Positions 37,894 to 48,907 are shown, numbered from the stretch's first letter. The stretch is 64,000 bases of DNA from Isoetes taiwanensis (GCA_021234155.1 JAJEKV010000017.1:6640992-6704991); one strand, 5' to 3'. Notes: a model not told the origin generated them from the sequence alone. A program made the numbers and translations.

Positions 37894-38482
37894 TGTTGTT
37901 TATAGTTCTCACATTTTCTTGTACATAAAGCCGTGGAGGAAAGACAAAGGGAATGATTACCACAGCAAATACAAGAGGCATTCCTTTCTGATGCAAGGTG
38001 TAGTAACACACTCTAGAATGTTTATCAATGTGTGTGTTAGTAGGATAGGATCTGTGCATGATTCCAACCAGTTCAAGAAGAGTCTATTGTATAAGAGGCT
38101 AGCATCAAAGCAGATTTTGCAGGAACCTATTGTCCAAATGAGTGGAAAAAAGATTGACAAGAGAGGTGAAATTCTGAATGTAGATGTGACAGTCAGTATT
38201 CCACCAATGCTTTTAGGGGAGTCAGCATGTCCAAGCAGAAGGTTCTTGATGAAGGTATTTCCAGATGGCATAGGGGCTTCTGGCAGGTTCAACAAGAGGA
38301 TTTTCAAGGGCAGAGTTTGTGTAGAGAATGGTTTTGGGATAGTGAAAGAGAAGTTCAAGATCCTCAAGGCTTTGCCTATTCATGTTGGCAGGGCAGCCAA
38401 GATCATTCATGCAGCATGTGTTTTATGGAATTTCTGCATTATGGAGGATTTGGAATTGGAGATGTTGCCCTTAGAAGCATAG
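37894..38482 (+). pseudogene. PIF/Harbinger transposase, C-terminal half
   Basis: It continues the transposase after the LTR element. SRIGSVHDSNQFKKS carries the second catalytic Asp (family GSVHD). GRVCVENGFGIVKEKFKIL carries the expected catalytic Glu region (family VENxFGxxKxRF), and CVLWNFC is the usual C-terminal helix. The frame stays open to the stop at 38482. The intact right half and broken left half fit a copy first damaged at the catalytic Asp and then disrupted by insertion. No terminal inverted repeats of the parent element were identified. Confidence 0.75.
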
Positions 38483-41224
38483 TTGCCAGATATAAACTAC
38501 TATGAAACTGAAGACATGAACAAGAAATTGAAGAAGGAGATTTGATAAGACATGTCATCTTCCAAAATAGGGATGGCAAAAATTTAGTTTGATTCTTTCA
38601 TTCATTTTTGCAATTTACTTACATCTGAGTTCTATGTGAATGTTATTCCATCTGTTAAGATTTATATATATCAGATCTCCCAATTCTGGTCCATTTTGTG
38701 ATAAGTTTAGTAATGTCACTACAAATGCACGGTTTTACAGAATGCAGTTCAGATTTATGATTGCAAAACAGAGCAAACTAAGTTATATGAACACGCTGAT
38801 TGCACGAAGTTTTGAATTACAAAAGTTTAAACATGACGAGTGTCTTATTTCTATGAATGAATAACTTAACCATGTTCACAGTCTACAATCTTATAGTAGT
38901 CTACATTGTTTCCTTTTAATGTAATAACATTATAGTAGCAGACATTAGCATTCATTAACCAAAGCATCACAGATTAGAGAAGTACGACAGATAATAAACA
39001 GAATATTTTGTATTAATATGAAATGTGTTACATGAACTGAGCTCCAAGAAGACAGTACAAACTATTTAAGTAAAGTCTGTCATAGAAATTCCTGTAGTCC
39101 CTAAAATTGTAAAAAATAACCTTGAACACTGCATGCCATGAAAGCCTTCATCATTCTCCTTTTCTTAACCTGTAAGAAACGTATTCAGCAAGCTAGGAGA
39201 ATGAAAACTAGATTTATGTGAAAAGGAAGAAAACTTGAGTCAGGATTATATATTTTAGCAAAAAACTCATGTATTAGTAAGTCAGGGTTTATAAAAAGAC
39301 CATTTCTTCCTGGTTTGAGTACATAAGAGGCCTGTGGCCGGTTCCATATCATATATTATAACAAAAAACTTTCAACAAAGAAAAGAAAGCAAAAATCTGC
39401 TAAGTTAAGGAGTAGGCACAATAAAAATGGCTTTTTCATGGAAAATGTTACTCAGGGCAATTTTCACAGACAACAGATGAGATTCGGACCTCCCAAAGGC
39501 ACCACCTTCCATGGTGCTTCACATGATAAGCTTCACATGTGCTCTCTGCCGGAAAGAAGGGTGCTCAGCCCATGCAATTAGCTCAGCCTCAACAAACACC
39601 TCTTCCATAGACACGTAACCGAGAATAACCCTTTGCCTGATACTAGCATGGAAACTCCTATGCTGGAGCTCAATAACCTCGGCTGATTCAACTGTAAGGC
39701 TGCTGGAAGCTGAGCTTGTTGCCACAGCCATATCTGAATCCTCGCTAGAAGAAGAGATAACAGGAAAATGGTGCCGGACAAGAACCTTGCGCCTTGCCAT
39801 ATTCGAGCAGCTTGCAATTGATTGGACTGCGCAAGAATCGAGACATGCATTATGGAATTTTAAGGGACGTCGTACGATTCCTCTATGCAATTATATTCTA
39901 CGTAGCCAGGAATATTACATCACATTAGATTTAAATTCCATAGGAGATCCCCATAGCACCCCAAAGTTAAAAGTTCCAATCATTGACCACTTCCACTCCA
40001 ATAAAGAATTTTAAACTTGAACAGAACATACTGTTCTAACTACCTTGTAGAAGCTAGTCTAGTCAGCAGACCTACTAGCCAATCACACTACCTTAGTCAA
40101 TCCTTCAGTAGTTTTATTATTCTGTACAATAATTGAGCTCACTATAGACGGTGCATTTTATCATGATTTAAAAGTCTTTTGACTTGAAACATTTTACAGT
40201 CTCTAACCATCAGAGATCAGATTATTCAAATCAATACGCCATCTTTTGTTGCCTATAGACCAGGAATAGATATTGCATGTCTGCATGCATGGACAACTCT
40301 TAATCTGTAAGTTATCCCTAAGCTCTTTTAAGGTAACTTTAACTAGTAGACCTTTTCTTTATGCTCAGCCATGTAACCTCATTTCTCTCCTTCTTTCCTT
40401 TATCAGATTCCTTCCTGGAGGTAAGAAACAAAACTAAAGGCATTTTTCTAGCACCATCTTCCTGATTTTCTATATTATTTTGTTGCACCTATATCTGACC
40501 TTTGTTTTTCAGTCCTGTGATATTTATTTCAGCCCAAGGTTTAACATGCATTTTCCAACTATGTTGTTAATTTTCCTGATGTAATTTCAGCTTAAAAGTG
40601 ACTCCATAAGAAGTACCCGAATCATATCCAAAAAAGACATTATAATGCCGTTTAATTATGTAGAAAAAAACAGTCTACAACAGTAGATAGATAGATCCAA
40701 CCCGTTTTTTGAAACCACATACATATTTTTTGACCCAAGTTGTAGTCTGTAGACCCAGAGTAGAATCAACAAATAAACTTGTGCTTCCATACTCAAAACT
40801 TACACTTTATGTTACTAAAAGATTAGTATTATCTTTTGAGTAAAAACTGGAACTATAACTTCAACAGAAATACCATAAGTCTTTAAAGATACTTATGCTT
40901 CCCTAAGATGACGTCCATTTGACTGCACCAGCCTCTTCTATTTGGTATTGGGAGTTTTTTGTAATGTTCTTGAGCTTGTAATACTGATCCACACATCCTT
41001 CTGAGCTAAAACACTTCATAACAGCAAAAAATAGCACATTGGGAAAAGAAAAACCATGTACCTGCAGCCAACCATGCAAACATTAGCGATATACTCGGTA
41101 TTGATGCAAGGGCCAAAAGGTACGTTTGGTTTTTCTTGGCTTATCGCCCTTTGCCAAATGTACCATTTTTGCCCTTGATTAGTAGTAGCTGTACAAAGAA
41201 TGTATATATCAAATGCTCAGAAAA
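38483..41224. other. AT-rich flank without other supported genes
   Basis: Apart from the small frame at 39519-39800 I see no coding or repeat structure that I can name here. Confidence 0.45.
39519..39800 (-). CDS. Hypothetical 93-aa open frame
   Basis: Starting at the internal Met of MARRKVLVRHHFPVISSSSE, it continues with a Ser/Thr-rich stretch and an amphipathic end (YVSMEEVFVEAELIAWAEHP). No known family. It lies 1 kb beyond the Harbinger transposase on the opposite strand and could be a remnant of that element's second frame or an unrelated gene exon. Confidence 0.2.
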   Translation of the reverse strand: MARRKVLVRHHFPVISSSSEDSDMAVATSSASSSLTVESAEVIELQHRSFHASIRQRVILGYVSMEEVFVEAELIAWAEHPSFRQRAHVKLIM

Positions 41225-41951
41225 TTATACAAGTACCATATCTGTTACCTTAGCGGATATGTGTCCCTTTAAAGGAAAACATTTTACTATTTTCTTCAAT
41301 CCAGACGAAGTATTTTTAAACTTAAAACTTCCAAAAGTTAGTCTAACCTGTAAATCTTCTTCTTCTTCTGAAGAAACATCACCACCAAGTTGGGTTTCAG
41401 GAACGAACGGTTCAACATTCTTTCCGCGGACGTTAAAATATACTTCCTTCCTTCCTTCCTTCCTTCTATAGAATCCAGCTGCTCTTTTATTGAATCCACC
41501 ACCTCTATTGGTCACGTAACCATCACTATATCCCCTTCTGGAATCATGTTCTACCATTGCCTCTTCTCTCCATTTCTAATGCTTCCAATCTCACTGAATT
41601 TTTACTCCATAAAATTTCCCTATCAGTTTCCCAAGTCGGCCTTTCTTCCTTAGCATTATTATCGTCTGATAGGCTATGAGTTGAACTCGTCTTCCTTAAG
41701 GCATACGCTTTACCAGGGAAACACCTATGCCTTAAAGACCGGTTGCATGTCAGTCCTGCAATTGTTGCCTTCATAAAATGCTGACGGATTCTCCATATCT
41801 TCCTTTTCTTTTTCTTCCTATAACCGGTTCTAGATTTTGTAGAAAGACAGAGATAGCTATCCTGACCTTTTGGGGAATAACCCGCCTGCTCCTTGCTGGC
41901 CCGATGCATTAACTTCCGGCGATCTGCCATTGTTAGCTCTTCCTCTGCCAT
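41225..41951 (-). other. Two overlapping Lys/Arg-rich open frames, unassigned
   Basis: Minus-strand frames 41951-41544 and 41557-41225 are basic (KSRTGYRKKKKRKIWRIRQH; RRKEGRKEV) and end in an acidic patch. They follow the Penelope-like reverse transcriptase in the same orientation, but no motif ties them to it. Part of the second frame is the reverse of a LINE 3' end with TTCC repeats (41427-41466), which argues that this frame is chance. Confidence 0.25.
41427..41466 (+). mobile_element. LINE 3' end with TTCC-repeat tail
   Basis: TTTCCGCGGACGTTAAAATA is followed by five TTCC units, the same terminal motif and tail type as the large LINE. The extent upstream is unclear. Confidence 0.5.
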
Positions 41952-42438
41952 GCTAGCCCTTCGATATGCTTTTAGGGTTGTTTTAAAAAAACCTTGATCC
42001 CTTGGTTAAGGTTAGGTTCCCTGGAACATTTAATTAATTTTTTCATGGTTCTATTTCATGGCTAAGAAAACCTATTTGGGGGGTACCTGCATGGGGTTTT
42101 GAACCTAGAGACCTTATGTACTCCATTTTTATCCCCCCTTTTTCAAGGGACTAAACCCACAATATACCATTAAAGCTTAGGTTCTAAGCTATTTTTATTA
42201 CATAGATATTACATATATAAAAAAAATCCTTCCTCCTACCGTAGGCTTGGAATGGGCCCCTTTTGTTTTGCTTTTTAGAAAACAGAGAAAGACACTGTAA
42301 CTATAGGGAGAGTGGATCCCTACTTGTTACAGTAGGGGTCCATTGCAACCCTATATACCATCTCAATTTTTACAGTATTTCTGCATTACTTATTGTTCCA
42401 ATAACAGATAAAGGAGACAATCGAAATAGTCATACCTT

Positions 42439-44041
42439 TCAGAAGTCTTTAAGTATTTGCACCAGCGTGTTGGTGTCATATTTCACTCCTGGAAAATCAC
42501 TGCATTTAATGTATTTGATAACTCGCCTGGTAATTCCTTTTTTGTCAAAACCATTTTTGACAAAGCAGCACATTAACTCCTGTATATCTTGAGCTGCTTT
42601 AATGGGGCTAGAGTTAATGTATATGAATGGCATAACCTGTGATAAAATGACATTTCTAGCCTGCATGTAGGGTCTGCAGCTACATGCATGCACATACTTC
42701 ATGGCTACAAAAGGCAAGGTTTCCCTTTTATCATATTTGGTAGTCTGAAACAGACCAGTAACATTATCAAAGACCTGAATGGTCATGTTTAAGAAATTGG
42801 CTTTGCTACCAGAATACACGTTCGGGGAGGTCTCTGTGTATTTGGTTTCCTCTTTAATGCCCAAAACTTCCAGATTGTATATCTGTAATTCCTTATCCGT
42901 TCCATCTTTGTCTAGGAACCTTTTTATATGTGGACAGTTAATGGCCAATAAATCGTCCATGTACCTATATACATGTCTGAATTCTTTGATTGCCTGAAAT
43001 CTGCCTTGTTTGGCAAGGTTTTTAATAAACTCCATTTCATACCATGCCAGATATATATTGCACCAGTTTGGGCTGCAGGAGAAGCCCATTGGAATACCAC
43101 TTATCTGTTGCCAAATCCCTTTTCTCAAACTTACATTGTAGGCTCATCATAGTCCAGCATTTACATTGAGGTGGTATTTTAAACCATTTGGGTATGAGTT
43201 TCCCATTGCTGGTTGTCTTAATCCATAGCTCGTACCTCTTATTTTTCCTTTTCATATATTCCCATGTTATATTTCCCACTTTCTCACTGATAGAGCAAAC
43301 ACCGCTATCTCCAAGCAGAGGAATGCTTTCATAGCATTTGGTGATATCAGCCACAAATACCTCTTGGATTTTTATTGGATAGATTTAGGGCAATATCATA
43401 AATGGAGAATAATCCAGTTTACATTCAGCATATTGGGTAAAAATGTGCTAATACTCGCATTAGTCTTTAGACACTTTTGGCCATAATTTTAGGATTGAAT
43501 TCAGTACTACTATAACTATTTCAGCAATCCCAGTGTATATAGTACCATGGGCGTTTGCTACCCACCTGTATTCATTCTTGTGTGCCTTGAATATGCCCAA
43601 AAGATAGGGTAATTTTTGGGATTCACAATTGACAAGCCCCATAAAATCTCATATGCCTCTCTGAATGTCTATGCTTAGGGTTTCCTTTTCATGCCCTATC
43701 GGCAGAAAATCAGAGCTAGATAATCTCAGCATAGCCATGTCTCTAATATGTTTTGGACATATAAAGGACGGATTATTGGAAGCCTTATCTACACCGCTAA
43801 TGTATAGATTTTTGGTAAGCCATTCGAAGTTTTTTATGGCCAACTGATCATTTAGAGCAAACTTTACTTGTTTATCCTTACTATAGGCTTCTATAATCTC
43901 AGATCTAGCTTGTTCCAGCACTCCTATAATAACTTGCTCTTTATCCGACTCAATTAAGTCTGGAAATTGGAATTTATGTAGATCAAAAATTGAGCCACAA
44001 ACTTTTCTAATTTCTGCACTCATGTCCTTCCACACTAGCAT
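42439..44041 (-). pseudogene. Penelope-like reverse transcriptase, frameshifted
   Basis: Minus-strand blocks in order: SFICPKHIRDMAMLRLSSSD (~43760-43700); KLPYLLGIFKAHKNEYRWV (~43610-43555); ADITKCYESIPL with the first catalytic Asp (~43350-43315); GIPMGFSCSPNWCNIYLAWY (~43100-43040); RYMDDLLAI with the catalytic Asp pair (~42970-42945); ANFLNMTIQVFD (~42795-42760); YDKRETLPF (~42735-42710). This order, especially GIPMG followed by an FLxLxI block, fits Penelope-like elements better than LINE, LTR or group II intron enzymes. At least two frame changes (near 43645 and between about 43460 and 43360) plus a third near 43110 show the copy is dead. No GIY-YIG endonuclease was recognised downstream. 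It could also be a related unclassified reverse transcriptase lineage. Confidence 0.65.
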
Positions 44042-44081
44042 TCGGTTTGGTATATGGTTCAGGCCACTAATTTGATGGATA

Positions 44082-44396
44082 CTGACGGGGCTGTGCCACT
44101 CTAACAGTTCCGTTATCTCGACCTTGGATGCTGATGGGGCTAGGCCTCTCTAACAGCAACCCTTGAATGTCGAGAACTCTCTTGAATCACCAAGACAGAT
44201 AGGGCAAAGCCACTTTAACCGTCTTAGCATAAGCAAGAATATTGACATAAGCTGATGGGGCGAAGCTGCTCTAACAACTTACGTTTATCTTTGTTGGCAC
44301 CGGGGATAGAACCACCCTGTCGTGCCCAAAGCTGCTGGGGCTATGCCACTCTAACAAGAAACACTAGGATAGAGGGGGCAAAGCCACTCTAACCAT
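44082..44396 (-). repeat. Six dispersed copies of a hairpin motif upstream of the reverse transcriptase
   Basis: Cores at 44082-44107, 44131-44156, 44196-44221, 44252-44277, 44332-44357 and 44369-44396. On the element's sense (minus) strand each reads about TTAGAGTGGC, a 3-nt loop, then GCCCCATCAG. The inner GGC and GCC pair. Outer flanks pair in most copies with different sequences (7 bp ATCCTAG/CTAGGAT, 5 bp GACGG-side AAGAC/GTCTT, TAAGTTG/CAGCTTA, TGCTG/CAGCA). Changing stem sequence with constant inner bases is the mark of a conserved RNA or DNA structure. Spacing is 37-80 bp. Confidence 0.75.
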
Positions 44397-44975
44397 CCTA
44401 GCAAATCAGGTATTGTTGGCATATAAGTATCCATCAGCATTACAACTTCTGAAACATTTTGTCCTTTACTACATCATATTCGTGTTTCATATTTTGGTGC
44501 TAGCATCTTTAAACTATCATCATGCCCACACTCTATTATCTAGCTCAGGCAAACACTCAACCTAGCACTTAAGCTTATACATCAAATTAAACCAACCATC
44601 ACCATATGCACTAAGAAATTATGTGGCAGACAAAGCCGTATGCATAAACAATTGGTAGACTGCACTATTTTATTGAAGCCATCGCCAAACTTCCATACAA
44701 CAAGATCATGGCAGACTCATAGCAAGACTCATAGCAAAACCAATAGTATGGCACTCCCTAATTTATGCATGCAGGCTCAAATAACTCAAAATCTCTCTTT
44801 TTAAACCTACACAGTGATCATCCTTAATGCACAAAGAAGCTATCTATCTACACATCTATCTGCATTAAATAACCTGAACTTTGCCATCTATACATCAAGA
44901 GCCTAATAATAACCCATAATTCTTGCTATTCAAAATTAATTTTAAACAGCAAAAATAAAAACATGTATATTCGCA

Positions 44976-45098
44976 CTTGTTTCTGTGTGAAGCAGTCCGA
45001 TTATGGGGTAGCAGCCTCACACTTTAGCGCTATATTTTCCCATTTGTTTCTGTTTGGAGCAGTCCGACTATGAGGTAGCAGCCTCACACTTCAGCGCT
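44976..45098 (-). repeat. Two tandem copies of a second hairpin-forming unit
   Basis: Units 44976-45031 and 45043-45098 (period 67) share AGCAGTCCGA and GTAGCAGCCTCACACTT, ending AGCGCT. In the first copy GTGTGAAGC and GCCTCACAC can pair over nine positions with one wobble. They lie further upstream of the Penelope-like frame, in the region where such elements carry their terminal repeats. Confidence 0.7.
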
Positions 45099-45610
45099 GC
45101 AAGTTCATACCACAAATAACTGCTCGAAGTATTTCCAAATCTATACAGAGTCATCCTAGCAGGTTCCATATGCCAGCTTGAGAGCTGTAAATTTTCCAAT
45201 TCATCCAAAACTGAACTGCCTCCTTTACGCAGCGAGATTCAACATATAGGGTTGATCTTTTTATAATCACATAGGTAACCAATACAAGATCTCCAATGGC
45301 TGAACACATTTGTGTATAAATCTTTCTTGGTGCTGTCCAGCAGATCCGCCATACCTAAAAACTATGTTTTAGGATCTTATTTGTCGTCCTTAGTGTACGA
45401 GTTTCGAATCTATGACGTATTGAAATATTTGTAAGGTTAAATAATTGCAAGGTTTACGATCTTATTTGTCGTCCTTAAAATGTTGTTGATTAGAATTTTT
45501 ATTCAAAGAGCAGTTGGGGATAAGGGGTCGGTGTTCATATGTGAACGAAACGATATCCATTTTATAAACAGCTTCGAATTTGATTTTTGAAACTTTTGGA
45601 CTGAGGGTTA

Positions 45611-45725
45611 CAATAGAATAGAATAGAATAGATTCTTATCGTCCACGGAGACCAATTAGCCTATGGGACCCAAACAAAAAGAGAGCAGCAAGCATATTAC
45701 TGTCAGGATTAAAAAACTGTAACGA
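45611..45725 (-). mobile_element. LINE 3' end with ATTCT-repeat tail
   Basis: On the minus strand it runs from TTTTTTAATCCTGACAGTAA through GTTTGGGTCCCATAGG to CTCCGTGGACGATAAGAATC, then ATTCT units. It aligns with the 3' ends at 12.8, 17.1 and 34.4 kb. Confidence 0.7.
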
Positions 45726-46679
45726 TCCCTGTAGCTTGGTGTTGTTTCTTAGTAGTGACATTTTAAACTATAGAAATCCATTAACTAAGGTTGTTTAAAC
45801 CCTCCCTGCCTACTAGATAAACCTAGACCAACGGGATAGTGCCAAATGGCCCTGCCCATGTGGCTAAAGGTATATAAGGAAATCGGATGGATAAGAACGA
45901 AATCAAAAGAAGCTGGAAGCAAAGCAAAGGACGAAGGAAGGAGGAGGAAGGAGCTTGAAGCAAACGGGAATCAAAGCGATTATAAGCAGAAGTGGTCTGA
46001 GATTAAGAGGTGGGATTTTATGCTTGAGACAGTTTTTGGGTTACAGTTCTAAAAGAGTAAAGAACAAAACGTAAACAAGAAATGGACGAGCTCTTGTCAG
46101 AGCCTGAGCCAGCTTGTAATCTGTCCTGAAGCCAATTCGCAACCTATAATCTACCATGTAAATGGTTGGATCCTTGAATCCGGTTCCAGACTGTAGGAAA
46201 ATTTACCTCTGATAAGGATTTCGGCCAAGCTTTGCTCTTCCTAGTCTTTCTGTGGAAATCCGTTCTTATGCTGCCATGCCAACCTCTGTGGGGTAATTCC
46301 GGCTCTGATGTCCCATTTGAACTTTGTTTTGAAATTATTTGAGTTACAAAAATTTGGTTCTTGCTGTAGAGATTCGGCCATATAAACCACGATTTCGTTA
46401 TTTTGAAATTATTCCACTGTTCATTTTTTTACCTCGGGTTTTTTCCCTATGTTTTGAGCTTGAAATTGTGTCCTGTATTTTTTTTGAATATGAATTGGTT
46501 GCAATATTGCACCGTTTATTGAGTGTGTTAGAAATTAGTGACAACAAAACCAAGGCAAAAAAGTATAGTGTAGACTGGAAAGAGTCAAGTCCAAACTAAT
46601 TTTGCATTAAAAAACATCGTGTATATATTCATAATAATTATGTACATGTACAAGTATTTTTACAAATCTGAGTACATTT

Positions 46680-47319
46680 TCATTGGCAGTAATTTCTTAC
46701 AACCAGATCATACTCTGTAGGGTTTGCTTTTCCTTGCAAATCTGGTCTAACACTCAGGAAAGCAGGCACTGTAGGGTCTGATATGAGGGACTCAAACATC
46801 TGTAGTATTTCTGCTGACACCCAATTCTCTTCATCTACATTATTTGTGTGCCATGTCGGAGGATTTATGATGCTGTCTACGTTCAAGTAACACTTGATGG
46901 GGTCATCATCCATTAAACATATCTGCTCTTCTGGAAATCCTTCTATCACCTCCAAGGCCTCATGTACATTCTTGATGAAGATATTCTTTGCTCCATGTTG
47001 TGGTTGACGAACAATCCCACAATTATCTTGATCTAATATAATATAGAAATCAAAGTTCTTCAGCTCTGGAACAACTTTTTTAATTTCTAATATATTGTTT
47101 CACAGCGTGGATGACCATATACCAATGCTGGCTCTGTCCTTCAGATGGCTCAACAATTTGTGAACACCAGGTCTTGGATACACTCATTTGGTCTTTGTCT
47201 CTAGAACCCCTCCAGGAAAAGGAGGTGCAGCACGGTACTCTGCCTTGGAGAAGGACTTGATAAGAACTCCATTCAGGTCGAAGAGGATAAGTTTGTTGTT
47301 ATTTGAAGTAGTCTCCTCT
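46680..47319 (-). pseudogene. FCP1/NIF-type HAD phosphatase domain, C-terminal exon of the ParB-methyltransferase-like gene
   Basis: After the acceptor TTGTGCAG the frame reads EETTSNNNKLILFDLNGVL. LILFDLNGVL is HAD motif I, with the nucleophile Asp and an Asn at the usual second Asp position. Further motifs: VYPRPGVHKLLSHL, ASIGIWSSTL (motif II), KNIFIKNVHEALE with the motif III Lys, and QICLMDDDPIKCYLN (motif IV Asp pair). This layout matches FCP1/NLI-interacting-factor-like phosphatases, which in plants dephosphorylate proteins such as the RNA polymerase II C-terminal domain. Two TGA codons interrupt it (47186-47184, probably from Trp, and 47102-47100). The exon joins the upstream exon in phase, so the domain belongs to the same protein. 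Confidence 0.7.
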
Positions 47320-47431
47320 CTGCACAATGCATATTTCAAATTTTTTTGATACTTAAGAATAATACAATCGCGCTACGCACGAGACATGCTAAATAAATGA
47401 TCTATATAAAAAAAAGATCCATATGACTTAC

Positions 47432-48907
47432 TCTTTTGTGGATGAAGTCGCCTTTTCTCCCATCCTGGATGTCCTATCTTCTTCTTCAGCTCTGATAGGA
47501 CTAGGGTCAGTTTGTTCAGGAAGAACAGAAGTATTCTGCATATCTAGTTCCTGTGGATTTACCTCAAGAATTTTCTGCCGATTCTCCCTCTGTGCTTTCT
47601 TCCCTTGATATGTCAGATGATGCTTCTCCACATCAGGATAATACAGCTCCAGAAACTCTTTCTGCTGCTCAGTGGCCACCCAGCTTTGAACTTTTCTGCC
47701 ATTGGCTAGAGCTTCACGCCCAACCCTACCATTGACAAAGTAGTCACAGACTAAGTCTCCCTTGGACACAAATGTATCCACGAGGTAGAAAGCCAAGTTC
47801 GAGCTTAGTCTATACTTGTTCACTGCACCTCCCTTCAGGCCAACCTGTTTGTACTCTAATTCCTTCTCACATTCCTCAGTGGTCAAGTTAGGAGTAAGCT
47901 CATCGGTCCAGAGATAATTATCCAAACTCTCCTTCTCTGTAAATCTGAGTATCGGCTCAGGAAGCTTTTGGCGACCATCCTTGTGTGCCTTGTAAATCGC
48001 GTCCTCTACTTTATTTATGATCATGTAAGTGATCATTGTTATGCCATGAGTGACATAACTGTTCTTAGCAGGCCTCCCATCTACCAGCACCCCGTGGCGC
48101 ACACTCATATTGGCCTCTATCTGAGTGGTGGCCTGCAAGATCTTTGGATATTCCTCTGCGCGTTCAGACAGGAACACAAGTGTGATGTACTCTTGGTCTA
48201 CTTGAGACAATTTGAGAGCATAGGGTATGTCCTATAGTCCACCACAAACAATGAAGCTGTCTTTGGAATAGTCTAGGTGGCAACAACCAGAGAGATGGGT
48301 ATGGCTTGTCATTGACTGAGTCCCATGGTAGAACATCAGCTGGATTTGGTACTGTGGTGGGATATTCAACCATGGACTTCTGTATCCTCAGGGCATGTTT
48401 GGGATCAAAGATCCTAGATATGAAAGATGCTCTAGGAGATCTTACCAGCTTGTCAATAGCTATCCTTTTTGTGACATCCAAACCAAGTGGATACCATTGC
48501 TTGAATTTCATAAGCTTGTCTACAGCATCAACCCTTGATTTCTTTTCAATATCCGTTTCCTTCACTGGCTTTGGCAAAGATATTAGGGGCAAAGTTTCTG
48601 ACTCAAGTGCATCGCCACTACCACCAAAACCAGATATGTAGAAGCTTGAAGATGGTTTCTTCTGCAAACTTCGTCGGACTGCAGATACTCCTTCACATAC
48701 AGAATGAACTGTATGGTGTGAGCCTTCAATGGGCCAGCCATACTTTGTAACAACGTCTGCTGTCTTATCTGGCCTGAATCTATCTATACCTGCATTGTAT
48801 TTGGAAATGCTGAGATTCTTCTTTACGGTCTTCTCTATTATGAAGACACAGATGTGGTCATCAAGCTCCTCGCATGAAAGGATCAACCCTACTTTTTTGA
48901 AGGCCGC
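47432..48907 (-). pseudogene. ParB-like plus DNA methyltransferase-like exon, frameshifted
   Basis: First part (48907 to about 48270): an unassigned region, then IAIDKLVRSPRASF and FDPKHALRIQKSMVEYP. This resembles the ParB/Srx start (substrate-contact loop, then LxxSI helix), followed in another frame by DSFIVCGGL and DIPYALKLS, like the ParB FxVxDGxHRxxAL motif. A one-base frame change near 48260 and a TAG at 48234-48232 separate them. Second part (about 47900-47600): NKYRLSSNLAFYLVDTF and KGDLVCDYFVNGRVGREAL. This resembles the AdoMet-binding motif I of N6-adenine/N4-cytosine DNA methyltransferases (GDxVLDPFxGSGTT) with several key Gly/Pro changed; no DPPY-type catalytic motif was found. 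The exon ends AAAGA|GTAAGT. Domain calls are from motif shape and are tentative. Confidence 0.5.

Noticed and set aside
41225-41557. 110-aa minus-strand frame as part of the Penelope-like element
   Set aside because: Its middle is the reverse complement of a LINE tail with TTCC repeats, so the frame is most likely accidental.
42050-42140. tRNA gene or SINE at GGTTCAAAACCCC (minus strand)
   Set aside because: Only a B-box-like string is present; no A box at proper spacing and no cloverleaf could be drawn.
44082-44396. Hammerhead ribozyme explanation for the six-copy hairpin
   Set aside because: On the plus strand several copies begin CTGATG, but the obligatory GAAA and CUGAUGA spacing are missing in all six.
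44082-44396. CRISPR array
   Set aside because: Repeat spacing is irregular (37-80 bp), repeats are imperfect and the context is a plant retroelement.
47600-47900. Active DNA methyltransferase
   Set aside because: Motif I is altered and no DPPY, NPPY or SPPY catalytic motif is visible; frameshift and stops lie nearby.
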